Assembly: GCA_020073365.1 (NCBI GenBank)
Contig: JAIQFL010000093.1
Span: 1-34,409 of the forward strand
Direction of reading: 5' to 3'
Length of the DNA: 34,409 nucleotides
Source of the DNA: Terriglobia bacterium
GTDB taxonomy: Bacteria; Acidobacteriota; Terriglobia; Bryobacterales; Bryobacteraceae
Part shown: positions 28,285 through 34,409 of the stretch, piece by piece
Layout of the letters: each line of letters opens with the position of its first letter
Numbering within the stretch: the first letter of the stretch is position 1
The notes under the pieces: generated by a model
What the model was told of the DNA's origin: nothing
Database searches by the model: none
The model's input: the letters and a program-made list of their open reading frames with translations, nothing else
Translations under genes and position numbers: made by a program

Positions 28285-30726
28285 CTACTCATGCCGCAAC
28301 GCTTGCATGGGGTCGATGCGCGTGGCACGCCGGGCGGGCACGTAACAGGCGAGAGCCCCGACTGACAGGAGCGTGAACGCCACTGCCGCGAAGGTGGCCG
28401 GATCCGCCGGCTTCACGCCGTAGAGCATCCTTTGCATCAGGCGGGTCTGCCACCATGCGCCGATGGCGCCGGCCCCCAGACCCAGCAGGACGAGCGCGAG
28501 CCCCTGGCGCATTACGGCGGCCAGCACCTGCGAGCGGCGAGCGCCCAAGGCCATGCGGACGCCGATGTCGCGAGTGCGCTCCGCCACCATGTGGGACAGC
28601 AGTCCGTATAGGCCGATGGCGGCCAGCAGCAGCGCCAGGACGGCAAACGCCCCCAGCAGCCACAACTGGATCTTCTGGGCGGACAGTTCTTTATCCACCA
28701 GCTCGGTAAACGGCATCATGTCGGAGATCGGCTGATTGCGGTCCACCGACCAGACCGCCTGGCGCACCGCGGCCGCGTACTTCAGCGGATCGCCCTTGAC
28801 CCGAACGGCGAGATCCCGCGGCGCGAAGAAACCGAACGAGGCCGGCAGTTGCGTAGCGGGGAAGTACATCTCGGCCCGCCCGGCGACGTCGAGCCCCATC
28901 TGGCGCACATCGCCCACTACCCCGACGATGGTAAACCAGGATTCGCCCGCAGGATCGAAGTGGAAGCGCCTCCCGAGCGGATTCGCGCCGCGCCAGTACT
29001 GCTTCGCCATGGCTTCGTTGATGATGGCAACGGGCATGGCACTGGTGCTGTCAAGCCGATCGAAGAACCGGCCGGCCACCAGGCGGACGCCGATGGTTCG
29101 GAGGTAGTCCGCGCTCACCACCCGGTGGTTGGCGTCGTTGCGCTCACCGGGCCCGAGCGGCGGCTCGCCCTCGACCAGGAAGGTGCTGGTGCCGCCGCGA
29201 TTTGTGAGCGGTAGAAAGGTGGTGTAGCCGGCAGAGACCACGCCGGGGACGGCCTGTACCTGCTCCAGCACCCCCTGGTAGAAGCCGTTGCGCGCGGAGA
29301 ATTGGCGGTAGGGAGATTCGGCGGAAAGAGGAAGGGAAGTCCGCATGGTCAGCACTCGCTCGGGGCGGAAGCCCAGGTCGACGTGCGCCAGGCGCCACAC
29401 GGTCTGCACCATGAGGCCGGCGCCCACCGAGAGCACCACAGCGAGGGCGACTTCAGCGACGACCAGCACTCGGCGGAGCCGGCTGTGCCCGCCGATCGCG
29501 GCCCGGCCGCCGCGCTGCAAAACGCCGGCCAGGTCGCCGCCGGCCTCAAACTCGAAGGCCATCTTCAGCGCGGGCAGGCCGCCGAAGAGCACCGCTGAGA
29601 AAACCGAAACCAGGCAGGCGAACGCGAGGAGCCGCACATCGATGCGGGGTTCCGCCCAGCTTGCCAGAACGGTAGGGACAATGTGTCCGAGAGCGGGAAC
29701 GATCCAGGATGCCAGCAGCACACCCAGTGCGCCGCCCGCGAGCGCGATCAGCAGGCTTTCGGCGAGTCCCTGGCGGATCAGACGAAGGCGGCCGGCGCCG
29801 AGCGCGGCGCGAATCGCCATTTCCCGCTGGCGGCCGGCGGCCCGCGCCAGCAGGAGGCCGGCGACATTCGCGCAGGAAATGAGCAGCACGCAGCCGACGC
29901 CGCCGGCAAGCACCCATAGCGCCAGGTGGAGATCGCCCAGGAGCTCCTGGCGAAGGTCGAGGACTACCGCGCCCACGTGCCGGTTGGAGGCGGGGTATTC
30001 GAGCGCCAGTTGGGCGGCGATGGCGGACATGTCCCGTTGCGCCGCGGCGAGGGTGATGCCCGGCTTCAGACGGGCAAACACGATCAGGTAGTGACTGCCG
30101 CGCTGCGCCAGTTGCTGAGGCGAGAGCGCAATGGGCACCCAGATGTCGCTGCGCTCCAGCATGGTGAAGCCGCGCGGCATCACGCCGATGATGCGGTGCT
30201 TCACACCGTCGAGCATGATGTCGCGTCCCACCACGGACCGGCTGCCGCCGTAGCGCTGCTGCCACAACCGATGGCTGATCAGAGCCACATGGCCGCTTCC
30301 CGGCCGATCCTCCTCCGGCAGGATGTTGCGGCCGAGGATGGGCGCCACACCCAGAAGCGGGAACAGGTTGGCAGTGATGGGGTTGCCCTCCACCTGCTCC
30401 GGTGGGCCGTCGCCCGTGATGGCGAAGATCTGCCCGCGGAGAGCGCCCATGTCGGAGAAGACATGGTTCCGCTGTTTCCAGTCCACGAAGTTGGCAGGCG
30501 CGGGCGTGTCGCGCGGGAAACCGAGGTAGGACTCGTCTTCGCGGACGTCGACCAGGCTTTCCGGATGGTCGAGCGGCAACGGCCGGAGCAGGAGCGAATC
30601 CACCAGGCTGAAAATGGCAACGTTGGCGCCAATCCCCAAGGAGAGCGCCAGCACCGCGGTGGCGGCAAAGGTGGGGGCCCTACGCAAAATGCGCAGGGCG
30701 TAGCGCAGATCTTCGGGCTGCGGCAT
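28285..30726 (-). CDS. ADOP-family ABC permease (acidobacterial duplicated orphan permease)
   Basis: The 813-residue protein contains two MacB_PCD + FtsX halves: DLRYALRILRRAPTFAATAVLALSLG as TM1, a periplasmic domain (VRED, GQIFAITG), a first FtsX block (ISCANVAGLLLARAAGRQREMAIRAALGA, about 280-390), then a second periplasmic region and a last FtsX block (LSHMVAERTRDIGVRMALGARRSQVL) ending DPMQALRHE. ADOP permeases occur in high copy number in Acidobacteria without a dedicated ATPase gene. The substrate is unknown. The ATG at 30726 gives the usual family N-terminus; an ATG 18 bases upstream is also possible. It is divergent from the erythromycin-esterase gene. Confidence 0.93.
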   Translation of the reverse strand: MPQPEDLRYALRILRRAPTFAATAVLALSLGIGANVAIFSLVDSLLLRPLPLDHPESLVDVREDESYLGFPRDTPAPANFVDWKQRNHVFSDMGALRGQIFAITGDGPPEQVEGNPITANLFPLLGVAPILGRNILPEEDRPGSGHVALISHRLWQQRYGGSRSVVGRDIMLDGVKHRIIGVMPRGFTMLERSDIWVPIALSPQQLAQRGSHYLIVFARLKPGITLAAAQRDMSAIAAQLALEYPASNRHVGAVVLDLRQELLGDLHLALWVLAGGVGCVLLISCANVAGLLLARAAGRQREMAIRAALGAGRLRLIRQGLAESLLIALAGGALGVLLASWIVPALGHIVPTVLASWAEPRIDVRLLAFACLVSVFSAVLFGGLPALKMAFEFEAGGDLAGVLQRGGRAAIGGHSRLRRVLVVAEVALAVVLSVGAGLMVQTVWRLAHVDLGFRPERVLTMRTSLPLSAESPYRQFSARNGFYQGVLEQVQAVPGVVSAGYTTFLPLTNRGGTSTFLVEGEPPLGPGERNDANHRVVSADYLRTIGVRLVAGRFFDRLDSTSAMPVAIINEAMAKQYWRGANPLGRRFHFDPAGESWFTIVGVVGDVRQMGLDVAGRAEMYFPATQLPASFGFFAPRDLAVRVKGDPLKYAAAVRQAVWSVDRNQPISDMMPFTELVDKELSAQKIQLWLLGAFAVLALLLAAIGLYGLLSHMVAERTRDIGVRMALGARRSQVLAAVMRQGLALVLLGLGAGAIGAWWQTRLMQRMLYGVKPADPATFAAVAFTLLSVGALACYVPARRATRIDPMQALRHE

Positions 30727-30873
30727 AGGAAGTGTGAAGTGCAACCGTTATGCCAATGGGCCGGCCTTTTTCTGCTCGCGGTTTTACGCAGTGGGAGATG
30801 GGCGGGGTGTTCGCTTTTGGGAGAGGGCGATGCAGATTCGGGCAACCCGCGGAGTCCTCTTCAGGAAACGATT

Positions 30874-30879
30874 TACAAT
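30874..30879 (+). promoter_or_regulatory. Candidate -10 box (TACAAT) at the erythromycin-esterase start
   Basis: TACAAT, again preceded by T, lies 6 bases before the GTG at 30886, the usual -10 to start distance. The mRNA would then be leaderless. The same TTACAAT precedes miaB. No -35 box is evident. Confidence 0.35.
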
Positions 30880-30885
30880 GGCTCC

Positions 30886-32052
30886 GTGTCAGATGTAATA
30901 AAAGACGCATTGGCGTTGGTGCCCTCCACACTCTGCGCGTGCGTTGGCTTCCTGTTGTCGTTTGGCGTTAGTGGGGAGCTGTGGTTCAACCTGGCGGCCG
31001 CGGTCCTCGCGTTTGGGCTCTCGATGGGGTTCCTGGTGAGGCACTCGATAAGGCGAGCGGCGGTCACCGTGGCCAGCGCGGCCTGCCTCCTGGCGGCGGT
31101 CAGCGCTCCCCTGTTGCTCGACAAACTGCGCGCCAAGCCGGTGCCGGCTTCCGATGAGTTGGTCCGGCAAATCGGGCGAGCGGCCATTTCCCTTCAAAGC
31201 GTAGACGCCGGGACCGGGTTCGCCGACCTGGAGCCTTTGCGGAAGATCTGGAAGGTAAGCCGGGTTGTGGCGCTGGGGGAAGCGACGCATGGAACCAGCG
31301 AGTTCTTCCGCATGAAGCATCGAATCACCGAATTCCTGGTGACCCAGATGGGGTTTCGGCATTTCGCGATGGAAGTCGACCCGGACGAAGGGCGGGTGAT
31401 CGAACGCTACATCCAGGGTGGCGTCGTCGGTACCAACCCCGTGGCGGGCTGGGCCTGGCCGTGGGGAACGCGCGAGATGGCCGCCATGGTGGATTGGATG
31501 AGGAAGTATAACGAGTCGGTGGCGGCTCCCGACCGGGTACATTTTCATGGGATCGACTACCAGGGGGAGCGGCGCGATTTTCGGATGGCGCGGAATACGC
31601 TGGACCTGTTGGAACAGGTGGGAGTGGAGCGAGTGGTCCTGTGGGCGCACAACGCGCATGTATCGAGCGGGACCGGCTGGATGGGATCTTACCTGAAGCA
31701 CACGCTACAGAGCCTGGTCTACCTTACGGGATTCGAGTTTCACCACGGGCGTTTTACATCGAATCTGAATTGGGTAAGGACCTACGAGGCGGAGCCGGCG
31801 GACGACCGTTACTACGCGGGTACGCTGGTCAGAATCGGCAGGCCGATTCTGTTTCTGGATTTTCGAACGATGATGGAGAACGCGGCTGTGGAGGCGTGGC
31901 TCGAGCAGCCGCATTGGTCGCATCACCTGCAGGAAGCCCACGGGCTTCTGCGATTGAACCCGGCGTGGCTGCGGGATGAGGAGAGGTGGCCATCGCTGTA
32001 CGATGGGGTGATTTATGTGGAGGAAAGCACGCCGGCGCGGCCGGGCCGCTAG
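30886..32052 (+). CDS. Erythromycin-esterase-family protein with N-terminal membrane segments
   Basis: From the GTG at 30886 the product has 388 residues. Two or three hydrophobic segments (about 5-75) precede the catalytic domain. The domain has the Ere signature VVALGEATHGTSEFFRMKHRI (Glu132, His135), the AMEVDPDEG strand, a WPWGTREMAAMVDWMRKYN region and VVLWAHNAHVS with another conserved His. Ere enzymes hydrolyse macrolide lactones, but most chromosomal relatives are of unknown substrate. Here a membrane anchor is added, so the active domain would be periplasmic or cytoplasmic at the membrane. A longer frame upstream is an antisense shadow of the ADOP gene. It is followed directly by the MITE-like element. 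Confidence 0.83.
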   Translation: MSDVIKDALALVPSTLCACVGFLLSFGVSGELWFNLAAAVLAFGLSMGFLVRHSIRRAAVTVASAACLLAAVSAPLLLDKLRAKPVPASDELVRQIGRAAISLQSVDAGTGFADLEPLRKIWKVSRVVALGEATHGTSEFFRMKHRITEFLVTQMGFRHFAMEVDPDEGRVIERYIQGGVVGTNPVAGWAWPWGTREMAAMVDWMRKYNESVAAPDRVHFHGIDYQGERRDFRMARNTLDLLEQVGVERVVLWAHNAHVSSGTGWMGSYLKHTLQSLVYLTGFEFHHGRFTSNLNWVRTYEAEPADDRYYAGTLVRIGRPILFLDFRTMMENAAVEAWLEQPHWSHHLQEAHGLLRLNPAWLRDEERWPSLYDGVIYVEESTPARPGR

Positions 32053-32062
32053 GGGAGCGCCG

Positions 32063-32167
32063 GTGGGACAGACGATCGCCTTTTGTCGTCTGTCAGCCTG
32101 GGGCCTTCAGCGGGGTGGCCGGCCAAAAGCAGCCGACAGACGAACGAAAAACGATCGTCTGTCCCAC
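32063..32167. mobile_element. 105-bp MITE-like element with 16-bp perfect terminal inverted repeats
   Basis: Two 32/33-nt palindromic copies (32063-32094 and 32135-32167) face each other. The outer ends GTGGGACAGACGATCG and CGATCGTCTGTCCCAC are perfect inverse complements. The central 40 bases have no coding content. It has no transposase, so it must be mobilised in trans if at all. I see no convincing target-site duplication. It lies between the ends of the erythromycin-esterase and DUF3500 genes. Confidence 0.65.
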
Positions 32168-32173
32168 GGGGGC

Positions 32174-32198
32174 ACACAGGCAAGAATGCCCGTTTCAC
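32174..32198 (-). repeat. Single arm of the second palindrome family
   Basis: ACACAGGCAAGAATGCCCGT followed by TTCAC differs by one base from the right arm of the inverted repeat after mutS2 (7910-7934). It contains the DUF3500 stop codon (TCA at 32195-32197 on the plus strand), so the last gene sequence and the element overlap. Confidence 0.55.
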
Positions 32199-33217
32199 TG
32201 ATGACTCGACTGGTAATGCTCTTTTAAGAGGTCTTCGCCGAAATCGCCGGTGAAGTCGCGCCACACCGAGTGGATGTGGTTCGCGTGGTCCTGCGTGCAG
32301 TCATACTCGATCAGGAACGCGGGCGTCTGGATGCGATAGTAGTGCGGGTCGCCCTTGTTCACGCCGCCGGCCCAGGCAAAGAAGATGTTCTTGCCGGCTT
32401 TGCGAATCTGCTCTTCGCGAGCCGCGGCGGCTTGTTCCGGCAGGTTGTGCGCGTATTCCTCCATCAAGGCCATCAGGCGGTCGAACTGCTTGGCGTTCAT
32501 CTTGGAAGCAGGCAGACCCGACGGCTGGCCGGCCAACGCGGCTTTTCGGCTGTTGGTGGTCAGGACATCCGGATAAGCCTTCGGATCGATGATCGCGACC
32601 TTCTTCTGCTCGGCATCGAGCGAGGCGATCACGTCCCTTCCCAGGTCCTCCTCGGCGGCCAAGACGCGAAGCCCGGAGCGTGGTCCCTGGCGGACCTCCG
32701 CGGGATTGTCCCCGAAGAAACTGGGGGCATCCACCACGTGGCCATTCGCAATTGTGTAGTTCTGACTGACATGGTGACCCTCCACGCGGTATCCCCATGT
32801 TCCGGTGTCGGAGGGCGTACCGAAGATCGAGAAGTAGTATTTTTCCGGGTTGCGGCGCTCCCCGCTATCCTTCTCCATCTCGCGCAAGACGTCCTCCAGG
32901 CTCATGATGGTCACAGCCTTGATGTAGCCCGTCTGGCTCAGCCCGGCACTCAGCAGAGCGCTCGCCAGGTGCTTCTGATAGGGACTCATTTCGCGCAGGG
33001 GCAGACCCTTACGCTCGATCGGAACGTAGAACCAGCGGACGCGCTCAGGGTCGTCCAGGGGGAAAGTAGCTTTGGCGCGCTGTTCGGAGGTCAGCGACGC
33101 CAGGAATCGGTTGGCGGACTCCGTCATCAAGGAAGCGGGGTTAGTGCGGTAATACGCCGAAGTCAGCAGGATTGCGCCCATCGTCAAGGCGCCCAGGCGC
33201 GGCAGCGTCGCGTTCAT
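32195..33217 (-). CDS. DUF3500 family protein, probably exported
   Basis: From the ATG at 33217 the product has 340 residues. The N-terminus (MNATLPRLGALTMGAILLTSAYY) looks like a weak signal or anchor. GGGAGGGG lies about 10 bases upstream, deciding for this ATG over the one at 33235. The body matches DUF3500: FLASLTSEQRAKATFPLDDPERVRWFYVP, RKGLPLREMSPYQKHLA, and GTWGYRVEGHHVSQNYTI, DAPSFFGDNPAEV, and the end AGGVNKGDPHYYRIQTPAFLIEYDCTQDHANHIHSVWRDFTGDFG. The H-rich HANHIHSVWRD part suggests metal binding. The biochemical function of this family is not known to me. It may be cotranscribed with the M28 peptidase gene upstream (108-base gap). Confidence 0.88.
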   Translation of the reverse strand: MNATLPRLGALTMGAILLTSAYYRTNPASLMTESANRFLASLTSEQRAKATFPLDDPERVRWFYVPIERKGLPLREMSPYQKHLASALLSAGLSQTGYIKAVTIMSLEDVLREMEKDSGERRNPEKYYFSIFGTPSDTGTWGYRVEGHHVSQNYTIANGHVVDAPSFFGDNPAEVRQGPRSGLRVLAAEEDLGRDVIASLDAEQKKVAIIDPKAYPDVLTTNSRKAALAGQPSGLPASKMNAKQFDRLMALMEEYAHNLPEQAAAAREEQIRKAGKNIFFAWAGGVNKGDPHYYRIQTPAFLIEYDCTQDHANHIHSVWRDFTGDFGEDLLKEHYQSSHQ

Positions 33218-33325
33218 GCCCAGGTCCCCTCCCATTCGCGGTTGGGCCGGTTAGATCCGGCCACCGCGCTTGGAACATCTTATCCCAACCAGGCTGCCGT
33301 TGGGGCAGGGAAGTGGGGCAAGGTC

Positions 33326-34409
33326 CTAAAATGGCTCGCCGGGCAGCGGCGGAGGTATGGGCGTGATTTTGCCCCAGCCCTGATCCTTCGCCGTCTTCAT
33401 GTCTTTGACTAACTGCTCAGGCAGGTTGGTCTTCAACTGCGGGCGGCCCGCCTGAGTGCCCAGAACCCAGCCGACGGCGGCCAGTGTTTTCGATACCGAC
33501 TGCATCTCCTTGTAGTCGATTTTGTCGGGAGTGTAGGTAGCGCGGTGATAATCCGGGTGAAGGCCGGTAGTAAAGAAGACGACGGGGATTCCCATCTTCG
33601 CGAAGTTGTAATGATCGCTGCGGTAGAAGACGCGCTGGCCATTGGGTTGCGGACCCAGATTGTCGTGGGTCGCGTCGGGCGCGGTGGTGTCGTAGAAATG
33701 GTTCAGGACCAGCTTCTGGTAGTCGTTGTTGACCGTCTCGATGGTCTTTTCCATATCGTCGCTACTGATGCTGGGCCCAACCACCAGGATCTCGCCCGGA
33801 TTCACCAGAACGTGCGTTCGGTCCGGATCGGAAAAACCCGGCCCTTTGGTTCGCCCGATCATGTCCATGTTGAGGTTGGCTACGACCTTGGTGAGATCCA
33901 CGGGAGGGTATTCGTTGAAGTATTGCGAACCCCAGAGGCCTTTCTCTTCGCCGGCGTTCCACAGGAAGATGATGCTGCGCTTGGGCCGCATGCCCTTGGC
34001 CGCGCCTTGCGCGTAGGAGCGGGCCACGGCCAGCAGACCGGCGGAGCCCGATCCGTCATCGTCCGCCCCGTTGTTGACGTTGTGTCCATCGGGAAGCGGC
34101 GCGCTCAGCCCGATGTGGTCCAGGTGCGCGCTGATGACAATGTACTCGTTCTTCAGCACCGCGTCTCCACCCTCGAGGATGCCGACCACATTCTCGCCGT
34201 GACCCGGTTCGCTGCGGACCGCGACTTTCAGGCTGAGCTTCTTCTCCGCGGTGAGCTCGAAGGAGTCCTGCCTGGCGTTGGCGCCGGCGGCATAGAAGAT
34301 CTGCGACCCGCTCATTTTCTCACCCTGGAAAATGGCGTTGGTCATTGCCAGCCCGGCGGTGATTGCGGGCACGTTTGGGCAGGCTGGCGGCTGCTGCAAC
34401 TTGGGCGCC
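33326..34409 (-). CDS. M28-family zinc aminopeptidase (5' truncated)
   Basis: The frame is open to the window edge, so the N-terminus (signal and probably a PA domain) is missing; the first visible part AITAGLAMTNAIFQGEKMSG fits the end of a PA domain. The peptidase domain has the M28 zinc ligands and catalytic residues: ISAHLDHIG, NNGADDDGSGSAGLLAVARS, LWNAGEEKGLWGS, NLNMDMIGR and, near the end, FFTTGLHPDYHRATYTPDKIDY. Such enzymes are usually secreted aminopeptidases releasing N-terminal residues from peptides. It lies upstream of the DUF3500 gene on the same strand. Confidence 0.9.
   Translation of the reverse strand, partial: APKLQQPPACPNVPAITAGLAMTNAIFQGEKMSGSQIFYAAGANARQDSFELTAEKKLSLKVAVRSEPGHGENVVGILEGGDAVLKNEYIVISAHLDHIGLSAPLPDGHNVNNGADDDGSGSAGLLAVARSYAQGAAKGMRPKRSIIFLWNAGEEKGLWGSQYFNEYPPVDLTKVVANLNMDMIGRTKGPGFSDPDRTHVLVNPGEILVVGPSISSDDMEKTIETVNNDYQKLVLNHFYDTTAPDATHDNLGPQPNGQRVFYRSDHYNFAKMGIPVVFFTTGLHPDYHRATYTPDKIDYKEMQSVSKTLAAVGWVLGTQAGRPQLKTNLPEQLVKDMKTAKDQGWGKITPIPPPLPGEPF

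Noticed and set aside
29926..30885. Upstream extension of the erythromycin-esterase frame
   Set aside because: This part is antisense to the ADOP gene and has no matching domain; the GTG at 30886 starts a plausible membrane segment.
32050..32180. Target-site duplication flanking the 105-bp element
   Set aside because: The flanks (GCGCCG on the left, GGGGGC on the right) share no convincing direct repeat.
1..34409. tRNA, rRNA, CRISPR array, prophage or integrase genes
   Set aside because: I saw no cloverleaf-like, rRNA-like, regularly spaced repeat or integrase-type sequences. Small non-coding RNAs cannot be ruled out by eye.

Overview
This GC-rich window (my estimate about 62-65% GC, not computed) looks like a chromosomal segment of a soil Acidobacterium, most plausibly Bryobacterales/Solibacter-like. 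The grounds are gene content rather than a marker gene: a full-length ADOP-type permease (acidobacterial duplicated orphan permease), further MacB/FtsX permeases without an ATPase, two DinB-family proteins, a TPR + CRTAC1 (FG-GAP/ASPIC-UnbV) pair, many exported proteins, and housekeeping genes (rnj, mutS2, miaB, tyrS). I saw no rRNA, tRNA or CRISPR array.

Layout. 1-880: the 3' end of an unrecognised gene, then a secreted DinB protein. 944-4943 (minus): a HAD phosphatase-like gene, ribonuclease J and a GlcD-type FAD oxidase in one direction. 4944-5455: a 0.5-kb intergenic region with G-tracts, a sigma70-like promoter, a 19-bp direct repeat and a degenerate palindromic element. 5456-7864: mutS2. 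7865-9015: an accessory patch with palindromes, a decayed C-type-lectin/FGE-like tail and a RelE/ParE-type toxin-antitoxin pair. 9016-16345: a tightly packed operon of RND pump, membrane fusion protein, TPR protein and CRTAC1-like protein. 16432-17556 (minus): a secreted GH26 glycosidase. 17697-23628: miaB, a DUF151 bifunctional nuclease, tyrS with an unusual N-terminal extension, and two MacB-like permeases. 23727-25233 (minus): an Fe-S uracil-DNA glycosylase-like protein and a DinB protein, separated by a decayed reading frame. 25369-28257: a large secreted glycosidase-like protein. 28285-30726 (minus): the ADOP permease. 30886-32052: a membrane-anchored erythromycin-esterase-family protein. 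32195 to the end (minus): a DUF3500 protein and a truncated M28 peptidase.

The most unusual signal is not a gene. A family of short palindromic elements (core GTGGGACAGACGATCG, about 32 nt) recurs seven times as single copies or ends, at 1535, 2438, 5379, 7987, 13467, 32063 and 32135. The last two form a 105-bp MITE-like unit with perfect 16-bp terminal inverted repeats. One copy sits in frame inside the FAD oxidase gene, beside an in-frame 24-nt tandem repeat; another supplies the apparent start of the TPR gene. Other inverted repeats contain the stop codons of tyrS and the CRTAC1 gene. Together these suggest that small palindromic mobile elements are remodelling gene ends and protein linkers here.

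Functionally the window mixes RNA and translation genes (RNase J, MiaB, TyrS), DNA maintenance (MutS2, UDG-like) and an envelope/export layer (RND pump, permeases, secreted hydrolases). No complete new defence or biosynthetic system is evident. All family calls are from reading motifs, without database searches.
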